Shown: positions 1 through 6,037, counted from the stretch's first letter. The stretch: DNA of 9,049 nucleotides from Chroococcidiopsidaceae cyanobacterium CP_BM_RX_35 (GCA_019242465.1 JAFAVL010000527.1:1-9049), one strand, 5' to 3'. Numbers and translations: made by a program. The notes: a model not told the origin generated them from the sequence alone.

Positions 1-537
1 AGTAGCGGGATTGACCACGTGGACATCCCAATAGAGCCCCTCATTCAGACTTTCCCACGTCTCGCCCCCATCGCGACTGTGATAAACACCGCCTTCTTCC
101 ACACCAACATAAACAGCGCCTACAACTTGGGGATCTGGGGCAATGGAGCGCACATGAGGGATATGTGGTGGTGGCGGAAAAGTCCAGGTTTCATAGCCAG
201 GGATACGTCGCATAGACTCACATGCTGTCCAACTTTCCCCTCCATCGTTGCTACGATACAGCAAGGCTGGAGATACCCCCAAGTACAATCGCCCATCCAT
301 TCGGGTATCAGCCGCAAAAGCCCAAACCTCCTCACTGACAGGGCGCTCATTCACTAATCGCCAACTATTGCTATCTGTCCTCACCCACAAAGCATTCTCT
401 CGCGTTAGTGCAAATACCTTTTTCTGGGTAGATACTAAAAACGTTATCTCTGGCGGTCCAGCTTCCTTTTGGATATCTTGCGTACCGTTACCGAGCCGAA
501 AAATGCCACTATCTGTGCCAATTAGGAGTTTAGACAT
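1..537 (-). CDS. BNR/Asp-box beta-propeller protein, 5' part only
   Basis: This is the first 179 codons of a gene that continues past the left edge. It starts at ATG 537-535 with AAGGAG 7 nt upstream (550-545), a strong ribosome binding site that settles the start. Two Asp-box (BNR) motifs, S-x-D-x-G-x-[ST]-W, are visible: SNDGGESW at residues 96-103 and SRDGGETW at 154-161. They are spaced as expected for successive blades of a sialidase/VPS10-like beta-propeller. The N-terminus MSKLLIGTDSGIF resembles the first propeller strand and has no signal peptide, so a cytoplasmic location is likely. Family members are usually annotated as glycosyl hydrolase or YVTN/BNR-repeat proteins. The motif defines a fold rather than an activity, so no substrate can be given. 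It lies 145 bp downstream of the allophanate-hydrolase-like gene on the same strand. The identity as a BNR propeller is quite secure; the function is unknown. Confidence 0.85.
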   Translation of the reverse strand, partial: MSKLLIGTDSGIFRLGNGTQDIQKEAGPPEITFLVSTQKKVFALTRENALWVRTDSNSWRLVNERPVSEEVWAFAADTRMDGRLYLGVSPALLYRSNDGGESWTACESMRRIPGYETWTFPPPPHIPHVRSIAPDPQVVGAVYVGVEEGGVYHSRDGGETWESLNEGLYWDVHVVNPAT

Positions 538-682
538 AGTTTGTCTCCTTAGATACAGTTTCTGATCTCAATTTAAAAAATCCAAGTCAAGAGGTAACTT
601 TTCTTGGGAGATGCCCCGATCGGGTCGAAACCAGGAGCGCCACGTGGACCCAACCACTGGTCTACTGATCAAATTGCCACGA
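538..682 (-). promoter_or_regulatory. Upstream region of the BNR gene
   Basis: This 145-bp gap separates the allophanate-hydrolase-like gene from the BNR gene on the minus strand. It contains a CCCGATCGGG palindrome at 615-624 and, nearer the gene, an AT-rich stretch (about 570-597) preceded on the minus strand by a TTGACT hexamer that could be a -35 element. I could not match a convincing -10 at standard spacing. The gap could hold a promoter or be part of a read-through transcript. Confidence 0.3.
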
Positions 683-1096
683 TCATTCTGAGTTTTTTTG
701 CTCAGCTTGCTTATATGCGGCCCAACCACCATAGAAGGAAATATCGGGCCATTTGTGCTTTTCGACTAGCTCGCGAGGATAAAGCATAGCAGTCACTGCT
801 CTCCCATCCTCCAAGATTACAGTGCCTGGATACATGTTGGGTGGTTCAGTCGAAAGCAAGTGATTGTACTGTTCTGATGTAAGTTCGTAAACTTCGCCCG
901 GAATGCTAATTCCTCCCTCCTCTACCTCATAAATAGCTGGATGCCAGCCATCAACAGCAGCATGGAGACGGTACTTGGAGCGAGTTTGTGCAGACTCAAT
1001 GAATTTTGCCGACTGAAGATTCTTGTGGTCTGGTTGACCCTTCAAAGCTGAACCGCAAATGAAGACTAGTTTCGAATTCAAGTTGATTTCTGTCAT
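683..1096 (-). CDS. Allophanate hydrolase C-terminal-like protein (AIG2/gamma-glutamylcyclotransferase-type fold)
   Basis: This 137-residue protein resembles the C-terminal domain of allophanate hydrolase (AtzF-type) as a free-standing unit. The N-terminal strand LVFICGSALKGQPDHKNL fits the first strand and loop of the AIG2/GGCT-like superfamily. IPGEVYELTSEQYNHLL (residues about 64-80) and YPGTVILEDGRAVTAML (about 89-105) match the domain's core. The tail DISFYGGWAAY is typical of the small proteins annotated 'allophanate hydrolase-related' or 'gamma-glutamylcyclotransferase'. The amidase half of a true allophanate hydrolase is absent, so it cannot be assumed to split allophanate. The start is ATG at 1096-1094 with a weak GGA upstream. 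It sits directly downstream of puuE on the same strand, which suggests a role in ureide or urea-related metabolism; that is inference. The family call is good and the reaction is unknown. Confidence 0.75.
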   Translation of the reverse strand: MTEINLNSKLVFICGSALKGQPDHKNLQSAKFIESAQTRSKYRLHAAVDGWHPAIYEVEEGGISIPGEVYELTSEQYNHLLSTEPPNMYPGTVILEDGRAVTAMLYPRELVEKHKWPDISFYGGWAAYKQAEQKNSE

Positions 1097-1280
1097 CTGA
1101 TTCCTACACCGTTACCATTAAAACCGAATTTCTCCCCCAGAGAATATATTGCTATATGCTAGTATTTTGTATACAGTATACTACAATTAATAATTTTCAC
1201 ATTTCCCTTTGGCATCATTGCACTGGCATTTGCCGGGTTTCAATTTTTTTCTAGACGGCAAAACCAGAACTGACTGGTTT
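1097..1280 (-). promoter_or_regulatory. puuE-to-allophanate-like intergenic region with GTATAC palindrome
   Basis: This AT-rich 184-bp spacer contains GTATAC-A-GTATAC at 1169-1181, flanked by TTGTA (1167-1171) and TACAA (1182-1186). On the minus strand it includes TATACT (1180-1175), a good -10 element for the downstream gene. The symmetric sequence may therefore be an operator overlapping a promoter. It does not fit NtcA spacing: the GTA and TAC half-sites are 7 or 10 bp apart, not 8. TTGTATAC half-sites resemble those bound by GntR-family repressors, but this is only resemblance. Confidence 0.4.
1261..1280 (-). terminator. Hairpin directly after the puuE stop codon
   Basis: AAACCAG (1261-1267) and CTGGTTT (1274-1280) form a perfect 7-bp stem with a 6-nt loop immediately downstream of the puuE stop. 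On the minus strand only a short T run follows, partly inside the stem, so it would be a weak intrinsic terminator or a 3'-end stabilising hairpin. Confidence 0.45.
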
Positions 1281-2186
1281 CTAAGGCTTGTGATGCTCGT
1301 GCCAATGGCGTGCAATATCAATCCGACGACATAGCCACACCTGCTCGTGTTGCTGGACATAGTCTAGAAATTGTGCCAGAGCAGCTGCCCGTCCTGGTCT
1401 TCCCGCTAGGCGACAATGTAACCCTACACTCATCATCTTGGGTGCAGCTTTACCCTCGGTATAGAGGACATCGAAAGCATCGCGTAAATAGGTAAAAAAC
1501 TGATCCCCCGAATTAAACCCCTGGAAAGTTGCAAACCGCATATCGTTGTTGTCTAAAGTGTATGGAACTACCAGATGGGGTTTGCCGTAGTCATGTACCC
1601 AGTAGGGTAAGTCATCGGCGTAGCTATCAGCATCATAGAGAAATCCTCCTTCCTCCACCACCAATCGCCGGGTATTGGGGCTATTTCGTCCGGTATACCA
1701 ACCAAGCGGGCGATGACCTGTAACTCTTGTGTGAATGGCGATCGCCTTCTGTAAATGCTGGCGCTCTGTCTCCTCCTCAAAGAACTTGTAGTCAATCCAG
1801 CGCCAGCCATGACTAGCAATTTCCCAATCAGCCTCCACCATTGCTGTAACGGCTTCAGGGTTACGCTCTAGTGCCATCGCTACGCCATAGACAGTTACCG
1901 GAATGCCCCGCTCCGTAAACATTCTATATAGTCGCCAAAAGCCAGCTCGACTACCGTACTCATAAATCGATTCTATGTTCGCATGCCGCGCTCCAAATAG
2001 CGGCTCGGCTCCGATGACTTCTGATAAGAATGCTTCAGCAGCGTCATCGCCATGCAAAATGCAATTCTCGCCGCCTTCCTCATAATTAATCACAAACTGC
2101 ACTGCGACGTAGGCGCGATTTGGCCATTTAGGATCGGGTGTGGTGCGCCCATAGCCAACCATATCCCGTGGGTAATACTCAGGCAT
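1281..2186 (-). CDS. puuE: Allantoinase PuuE (metal-independent, polysaccharide-deacetylase-like)
   Basis: PuuE hydrolyses allantoin to allantoate in the cytoplasm, the last ring-opening step of urate breakdown. The 301-residue length fits the family (about 300). Characteristic stretches are YPRDMVGYG at the N-terminus (residues 5-13), NYEEGGE (34-40), ESIYEYGSRAGFWR (72-85), EIASHGWRWIDY (122-133), GWYTGRNSPNTRRL (162-175) and GLHCRLAGRPGR (255-266). From memory these align closely along the whole length with Pseudomonas PuuE, and they separate it from chitin or peptidoglycan deacetylases of the same fold. The start is ATG 2186-2184, without an obvious Shine-Dalgarno; TATAGT about 23 nt upstream on the minus strand could be a -10. 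The gene carries a HIP1 octamer at 1738-1745. It is about 2.7 kb from hpxO-uraH and on the other strand, but the three enzymes belong to one pathway. Confidence 0.95.
   Translation of the reverse strand: MPEYYPRDMVGYGRTTPDPKWPNRAYVAVQFVINYEEGGENCILHGDDAAEAFLSEVIGAEPLFGARHANIESIYEYGSRAGFWRLYRMFTERGIPVTVYGVAMALERNPEAVTAMVEADWEIASHGWRWIDYKFFEEETERQHLQKAIAIHTRVTGHRPLGWYTGRNSPNTRRLVVEEGGFLYDADSYADDLPYWVHDYGKPHLVVPYTLDNNDMRFATFQGFNSGDQFFTYLRDAFDVLYTEGKAAPKMMSVGLHCRLAGRPGRAAALAQFLDYVQQHEQVWLCRRIDIARHWHEHHKP
1738..1745. repeat. HIP1 octamer GCGATCGC
   Basis: This is an exact copy of the highly iterated palindrome typical of many cyanobacterial genomes, here within the longer palindrome GGCGATCGCC inside puuE. 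It supports the cyanobacterial assignment. Confidence 0.85.
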
Positions 2187-2261
2187 GTTTACTTGACTTT
2201 GCTGCGTTAACTATAAAGACAGGAGCGAACGCCTGTAGTCTCCCACCTTACCATCTGCCAT

Positions 2262-2387
2262 TTAGGAATTGTATTTTGGTTGAGTTGCAACGTCTTCGAC
2301 CCAGACAACGATGCTTTGACGATAATGCCAACCGCTAATCCTCTTCCGCCATTCATGAGCCAGTGCTGTTAGCCGCCAGCGTAGCCG
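2262..2387 (-). pseudogene. Possible 3' fragment of a lost gene upstream of puuE
   Basis: On the minus strand a frame stays open for 41 codons from just after an in-frame stop (2390-2388) to TAA at 2264-2262. It encodes a protein-like tail with HEWRKRISGWHYRQS, then VVWVEDVATQPKYNS at its end. The composition (several Trp, mixed charged and aliphatic residues) looks like real coding sequence, unlike the shadow frames nearby. There is no start codon with a ribosome binding site, and the frame closes where the REP-like hairpins begin. It may be the remains of a gene that once preceded puuE in an operon. I do not recognise the family, and chance cannot be excluded for such a short frame. Confidence 0.3.
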
Positions 2388-2460
2388 TTAGCGTTAGACG
2401 GGTCTCCCGTCGCAGGCAACTAGCGTCCCCAGCTCCAAACCTTCGGTTATGGAGTGAGAC
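2363..2460. repeat. REP-like hairpin element
   Basis: This GC-richer patch in AT-rich intergenic DNA contains two hairpins. GACGGG (2397-2402) pairs with CCCGTC (2406-2411) around a 3-nt loop. CTCCAAACC (2433-2441) pairs with GGTT-A-TGGAG (2445-2454) around TTC, giving 9 pairs with one bulged A. GTTAGC/CGTTAG-type motifs lie just before. Its make-up resembles short dispersed palindromic repeats of cyanobacterial intergenic DNA. No second copy is present in this window, so repetition in the genome is inferred. Confidence 0.4.
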
Positions 2461-2675
2461 GTAAGAGCGGTTTTGTTAAATTGCTGAGGCAAATCAGCCA
2501 TCTGACTAATTTCACGTTAGTGGAGTTCAGTCTTTATTTTTCTTAATAACAAATACTTATATAATGGCTTTATACTTATCAATAGCAAGATAGTTTTAAA
2601 TATAATCAATGTTCATAAAAGTTTATCTATGGCACTTATCTTTCTTGAGATTTAACATCTATTTTGAGAGGGTTT

Positions 2676-2825
2676 ATGAAACTTGAGATTAAGGATGTCC
2701 TGTTTCTTGGGGAATTATTCTTCGCAATAACCCTGTTTATAACTATTGGGAGTTGCTATTATTACAACATTAAACATCACTCAAAATATTACAGAATCAG
2801 TAATAACAAAGCCATCCAAAGGTAA
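2676..2825 (+). CDS. Possible small single-span membrane protein (49 aa)
   Basis: An ATG at 2676 is preceded by GAGAGGG ending 3 nt upstream (2666-2672), a purine-rich ribosome binding site placed somewhat close. The 49-codon frame ends at TAA 2823-2825. It encodes a short charged start (MKLEIKD), a hydrophobic stretch at about residues 8-26 (VLFLGELFFAITLFITIG), a tyrosine-rich junction (CYYY, 27-30), and a basic tail (NIKHHSKYYR onward). This is the layout of a one-span membrane peptide with its C-terminus in the cytoplasm. AT-rich DNA with two TATAAT hexamers lies upstream. I recognise no family. Support comes from the ribosome binding site and the amphipathic layout; it could still be a chance frame. 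Confidence 0.45.
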   Translation: MKLEIKDVLFLGELFFAITLFITIGSCYYYNIKHHSKYYRISNNKAIQR

Positions 2826-2849
2826 TAACGCAAAAGATAGCTTCCACAT

Positions 2850-2862
2850 GCTAGTTGCTAGC
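2850..2862. repeat. Short hairpin after the small ORF
   Basis: GCTAG (2850-2854) and CTAGC (2858-2862) form a small 5-bp stem-loop 25 nt after the small ORF stop, with no T run. It is too weak to call a terminator. The rest of 2826-3028 shows nothing recognisable. Confidence 0.25.
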
Positions 2863-3028
2863 TTCTGCAACGACTACTAGACAAATTTTAGGTTGCTTTT
2901 GTTTGCAAATTGCTGTATCTAAACGAGAACTTCGGTATTTTGAGTAGCAGGTTTCGTAATTCTTCTTTTACTAAGAGCTTTTACCCCTCTTCAAGGCATT
3001 AGAAGTCAGTTTCTTCCTTATCAAGTCT

Positions 3029-3691
3029 ATGCCAAATTCCAATCTTGGTCAGCCACTGACACTTTACCCAGGGCAACAATGCTTGGCTGGACAAAGCTAC
3101 AATGTCAGTCATGCCTTTCCAACTCCAGATCTCGCTCTCTACAGAGTTGAATTGCTGTTTTTCTTCTACCTCCTGATGACACTCTTGGTAGGAATCTACC
3201 ATACCTATCGCAGGATAGTACACCAGCGACGCACTCAAGCTTTGGAGAAAGTTTTTCGCCTCAAAGCTCCGTCAAGAGGCGTTTATTTTGGCAGCATGAC
3301 TACAGCAACGACGAAAAGCCGAGTCTATGAGCCAATTTCTTTGCCGATTAGTAAGCCAGTTACAGATACGCTTTCGGCTCTAGATATTCCTTTGGGACAG
3401 GGAGGATTTGCCGGAGATTACATAGTGGGTTTGACTGTTGGCGATCAAGTCGTGATTGAGTTGAAATCTGAGAGGTTTGATACCTTCGTCTCGCTCTTAG
3501 CATCTGACGGTAGCACGGTGGGCGAAAATGATGGTCCTGGTGGCACGACAAACTCGCTACTGAATGTCTACATTCCTAAGTCTGGCAACTATACTGTACG
3601 GGTGCAAGCCTCTGGTAAAGCTAAAGCTGTTGGTCCTTTTACCCTTTTTGTCACGCGCCTGGGTTCGAAATCATATATTCAACAACTCTAA
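3029..3691 (+). CDS. PPC-domain (bacterial pre-peptidase C-terminal-like) protein
   Basis: The frame encodes 220 residues from ATG 3029. The C-terminal half (about 100-213) is a PPC domain of the cyanobacterial type: VYEPISLPIS, then DTLSALDIPLGQGGFAGDY, FDTFVSLLASDGSTVGEND, GGTTNSLL, and SGNYTVRVQASG. This domain is a small beta-sandwich, usually in exported proteins. The N-terminal half is unusual. Instead of a standard signal peptide it has about 37 unremarkable residues, a hydrophobic span (about 42-57) and a basic run (YRRIVHQRR). Neither the ATG at 3029 nor in-frame Met codons at 3176 and 3296 has a clear ribosome binding site. A start at 3296 would give a bare PPC domain of about 131 residues. 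The upstream part may be non-coding or carry an old frameshift. The domain is secure, the start is not, and the function is unknown. Confidence 0.7.
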   Translation: MPNSNLGQPLTLYPGQQCLAGQSYNVSHAFPTPDLALYRVELLFFFYLLMTLLVGIYHTYRRIVHQRRTQALEKVFRLKAPSRGVYFGSMTTATTKSRVYEPISLPISKPVTDTLSALDIPLGQGGFAGDYIVGLTVGDQVVIELKSERFDTFVSLLASDGSTVGENDGPGGTTNSLLNVYIPKSGNYTVRVQASGKAKAVGPFTLFVTRLGSKSYIQQL

Positions 3692-3922
3692 GCAAGTGCA
3701 TCCCTTCTAGCCTTAGACATTTGCGTGAAAAAGAGGCATGTAAGTTAGAAGCAGCTCTGCAACTAAGGCTACTTTGAGTAAACCTCACAGCTGCTAAATT
3801 AAAATCGCTCTAATCTGTAAAAAAGACTGTTTTAACGAATTTTGTAGTGTAGTTACTGTATTTGATATTTTTACCGCTGGCTTTGCAGTACTATACAAAT
3901 CAACGAGTTCAACCTACAAGTG
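3692..3922 (+). promoter_or_regulatory. Intergenic region before the Pro/Thr-rich gene
   Basis: A 9-bp inverted repeat, TAGCCTTAG (3708-3716) and CTAAGGCTA (3763-3771), surrounds a 46-nt interior and may end the PPC gene transcript, though no T run follows. Further on, TATACA (3892-3897) could be a -10 element for the next gene, about 25 nt before its start. I see no good -35. Confidence 0.3.
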
Positions 3923-4309
3923 ATGAAATCCAAGTATTTAATCTTTATCGGAACAGCCTTAGTGGCGACAACCTGCAAAGTTGCGGCTCAATCAAGTAGC
4001 ACCAGCACGGATGTCAAACTTTCACCGCCAGCTCAGACACTTCTATGCAAGGAATTCCCACTAAATTCCCGCTGCAGCAGTACGAATACACCAGCTAACA
4101 GTACACCTAGTAGTACAACTCCACCCACCAACCCTCCTACCTCCGAGCAGGAAACAGCACCAGCTGGCAATGACCATAATGGTACTACTCCAACAGGCAC
4201 CAATCCTCCCAACAATCCCAGCACAACCAAGCCCGGCAGCACAACCCCTCCCGTTGGTACACCTCCAGCCCCCGCTTCACAGCAGAAACCTTATGTTACG
4301 CCGCAATAA
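3923..4309 (+). CDS. Secreted Pro/Thr/Ser/Asn-rich low-complexity protein
   Basis: The chosen start is ATG 3923 (128 residues); a GTG directly before it at 3920 is an alternative. Neither has a strong ribosome binding site. The N-terminus MKSKYLIFIGTALVATTCKVAA is a classic signal peptide, with likely cleavage after VAA before QSSS. The mature protein starts with a short unit holding two cysteines nine residues apart in LLCKEFPLNSRC. A similar Cys...FPLNS..Cys segment is, as I recall, seen in other exported cyanobacterial proteins. The remaining ~75 residues are almost entirely Pro, Thr, Ser, Asn and Gly, like a flexible glycosylatable linker. No catalytic domain is present. It is probably periplasmic or cell-surface. 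Codon use in the repeat-like part is not tandem at DNA level, arguing for a maintained protein. The role is unknown. Confidence 0.65.
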   Translation: MKSKYLIFIGTALVATTCKVAAQSSSTSTDVKLSPPAQTLLCKEFPLNSRCSSTNTPANSTPSSTTPPTNPPTSEQETAPAGNDHNGTTPTGTNPPNNPSTTKPGSTTPPVGTPPAPASQQKPYVTPQ

Positions 4310-4596
4310 GCTGGCGGTTTTCTTCGTCTTGCAAAGTGTCAGCTCTTTGTGAGCTAGGGCTTACAGCAAATCAAGATCTGGCAGATTCGTATTTTTCACT
4401 CTCTGTCGCGTTATTCTGCTCCATGAGCTTCAAGTTCCGAAAATGGACGCAAAGAGGGCTGGTTGCCTTGCTGCACCAGCCTGCTGGTGCAGTACACCTT
4501 GGTAATGGTCAGGTATCCTTTGACTATCCTCCCCTTCTAGTCAAAGCCACTACCACCTTTCCTGCTACTAAATATTGAGATTCAGTACTGGAAAAG
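4310..4596. other. Structured non-coding stretch upstream of the hpxO operon
   Basis: No convincing gene is visible here. A small stem AGCTC/GAGCT (4341-4355) follows the Pro/Thr-rich gene. Next come GGCTGGT (4457-4463), which can pair with ACCAGCC (4475-4481), and the stronger competing hairpin CTGCACCAG/CTGGTGCAG (4471-4479 with 4484-4492, loop 4 nt). After that lies a second hairpin, CTTTGACTA/TAGTCAAAG (4518-4526 with 4538-4546, loop 11 nt). None is followed by a T run. The structures lie upstream of the predicted operon promoter, so they are not in its leader. They could belong to a small RNA, a mobile palindromic repeat, or the end of the preceding transcript. Confidence 0.45.
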
Positions 4597-4639
4597 TGTA
4601 TTGAAACTTACATATGCAATTTTACTGAAGTAGTATACA
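4597..4639 (+). promoter_or_regulatory. NtcA-type promoter of the permease remnant-hpxO-uraH operon
   Basis: TGTA (4597-4600), eight bases, then TACA (4609-4612) is an exact match to the extended NtcA consensus TGTA-N8-TACA. Exactly 22 nt after its TAC is TATACA (4634-4639), a fair -10 element. This box-to-(-10) spacing is that of class II NtcA-activated promoters, in which NtcA replaces the -35. Transcription would start near 4646, giving a leader of about 60 nt to the ATG at 4705. Urate enzymes supply nitrogen, so control by the nitrogen regulator NtcA is reasonable. Binding is not shown by sequence alone. Confidence 0.7.
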
Positions 4640-4704
4640 GGGTTTATAGAACAACCGAATAACACAACCAGTCAGGCTTTGTAGTTCAGCTAATTACAAT
4701 CACA

Positions 4705-4881
4705 ATGGCTCATACAGACGTTCATGCTGAGCATGGCATTGTAGATAAGTCTATTCACTTACTTTATGGTTTAAACGACAAACCTCTGTTTAAAGAAGCA
4801 CTGTTTGTTGCTTTCCAGCATGTTTGGGCAATATTTATTCCTGTGGTAACTCCAGGATTAAGGAGAATACGGCATGGATAA
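4705..4881 (+). pseudogene. N-terminal remnant of an NCS2 urate/xanthine permease
   Basis: This 58-codon frame reads as the start of a nucleobase permease of the NCS2 (uracil-xanthine) family. After a hydrophilic lead come LLYGLNDKP (residues 20-28), LFKEALFVAFQHVWA (29-43) and IFIPVVTPG (43-51), which matches the conserved entry into the first membrane helix (typically KEALFAAFQH...FVPIITPPL). Right after TPGL the similarity ends. The frame continues as RRIRHG, encoded by the hpxO ribosome binding site region, and stops at TAA 4879-4881, overlapping hpxO by 8 bp. Full permeases have about 430-480 residues, so more than 85 percent is missing. A deletion joining permease codon ~52 to the hpxO leader explains this best. 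It may now act only as a translated leader coupled to hpxO. There is no clear ribosome binding site at its ATG. Confidence 0.7.
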
Positions 4882-6037
4882 CTTAAAGGTCATCATTATC
4901 GGAGCCGGGATGGGTGGCTTGGTAACTGGTATTGCTTTGCGTCAGGCAGGGTATGATGTTGAGATTTACGATCGCGTCAACGAACTGCGACCAGCAGGAG
5001 CGGGCATTTCTCTTTGGTCAAACGGCGTCAAAGTTATCAACCGTCTAGGTTTGAGCAAAGAAATTGCGCGCGTTGGCGGACAGATGGAGCGCGTGGCATA
5101 CTACAGCAATACAGGAGAAAAACTCACTAATTTCAGTCTGCAGCCCCTGATCGAGCGTGTTGGGCAACGCCCTTATCCCGTTGCGCGTACTGATTTGCAA
5201 GGAATGTTGCTGAATGAGTTTGGAGTAGAAAACGTTCAGCTTAACTCTAAATGCGTTGCACTCAAGCAAGATGCCGACAGTGTAACTGCTGTTTTTGAAG
5301 ATGGACGCCAAACTACAGGAGACGTGCTGGTTGCAGCAGACGGAACCCACTCTAGGACCCGAAGCTATGTTTTAGGTCATGCAGTTGAACGGCGCTATGT
5401 GGGTTATGTTAACTGGAACGGTCTAGTTCCCGCTAGTGAAGATTTGGCTCCCAAGAATAGCTGGGATGTTTATGTTGGCGAACACAAACGCGCCTCCATG
5501 ATGCCCGTGGGAGGCGATCGCTTCTACTTTTTCTTTGACGTACCCTTGCCCAAAGGTACTGTGAGCCAACCTGAAACCTACCGGGAAGAATTGGCAAGCT
5601 TCTTCAAAGGTTGGGCAGCTCCAGTTCAAAGGTTGATTCAACGCCTCGATCCACTTAAGACCAATCGGGTTGAAATTCACGATATTGAACCCCTACAAAC
5701 CCTGGTTCGCGGTCGCGTTGCTCTGCTTGGCGATGCCGGACACAGTACTGCTCCTGATTTGGGACAGGGTGGCTGTCAAGCGATGGAAGATGCCCTGGTA
5801 CTGGCTACGTACTTACAAACCACCAATGTCAGCGTTGAAGATGCCCTCAAGCGTTACGAAGTTACCCGCAAAGATCGCGTTGCTGACGTGATTACAAGGG
5901 CGCGAAAGCGCTCCAACATGACCCACGGTAAAGAGCCAGAGAAAACCCAACAGTGGTATGAGGAACTCAAGCACGAAGACGGGACAGAAATCCTCGATGC
6001 CATATCAAGAACAATTCTGGCAGGACCATTGCACTGA
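4874..6037 (+). CDS. hpxO: FAD-dependent urate hydroxylase HpxO
   Basis: HpxO oxidises urate to 5-hydroxyisourate using FAD, NADH and O2, replacing cofactor-free uricase. The 387-residue protein is full length for this flavin monooxygenase class. It shows the dinucleotide-binding GAGMGG at residues 10-15, the DG motif AADGTHS (D156-G157), and the flavin GD motif GDAGHS (from G286) followed by [14 protein letters not shown]. Family-specific stretches are [50 protein letters not shown] and the ending ILAGPLH. From memory these align along the whole length with Klebsiella HpxO. R206 and Y218 occupy the places of the Klebsiella active-site Arg and Tyr (R204 and Y216 as I recall), separating it from salicylate-type hydroxylases. 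AAGGAG (4860-4865) lies 8 nt before the ATG. The start overlaps the permease remnant and uraH follows after 10 bp, so the genes are probably co-transcribed. Confidence 0.95.
   Translation: MDNLKVIIIGAGMGGLVTGIALRQAGYDVEIYDRVNELRPAGAGISLWSNGVKVINRLGLSKEIARVGGQMERVAYYSNTGEKLTNFSLQPLIERVGQRPYPVARTDLQGMLLNEFGVENVQLNSKCVALKQDADSVTAVFEDGRQTTGDVLVAADGTHSRTRSYVLGHAVERRYVGYVNWNGLVPASEDLAPKNSWDVYVGEHKRASMMPVGGDRFYFFFDVPLPKGTVSQPETYREELASFFKGWAAPVQRLIQRLDPLKTNRVEIHDIEPLQTLVRGRVALLGDAGHSTAPDLGQGGCQAMEDALVLATYLQTTNVSVEDALKRYEVTRKDRVADVITRARKRSNMTHGKEPEKTQQWYEELKHEDGTEILDAISRTILAGPLH
5514..5521. repeat. HIP1 octamer GCGATCGC
   Basis: This is a second exact HIP1 palindrome, within hpxO, consistent with long residence in a cyanobacterial genome. 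Confidence 0.85.

Larger units (their letters stand above)
2187..2675. other. Intergenic region between puuE and the small membrane ORF
   Basis: This 489-bp stretch separates divergent genes. It holds, in order, the likely puuE promoter (2187-2260, with an ACAGG/CCTGT inverted repeat at 2219-2236), a possible minus-strand gene fragment (2262-2387), a GC-richer REP-like hairpin element (about 2363-2460), and an AT-rich stretch with two plus-strand TATAAT hexamers (2560-2565 and 2601-2606). The TATAAT copies could serve the downstream small ORF, but I found no convincing -35 for either. Confidence 0.5.

Noticed and set aside
3863..3898. GTA and TAC motifs before the Pro/Thr-rich gene as a third NtcA box
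   Set aside because: No pair has the required 8-bp spacing; the nearest are 7, 11 or 3 bp.
4336..4578. 80-codon plus-strand frame between the Pro/Thr-rich gene and the hpxO promoter
   Set aside because: No ribosome binding site, no recognisable protein features, and it runs through the strong hairpins at 4471-4546.
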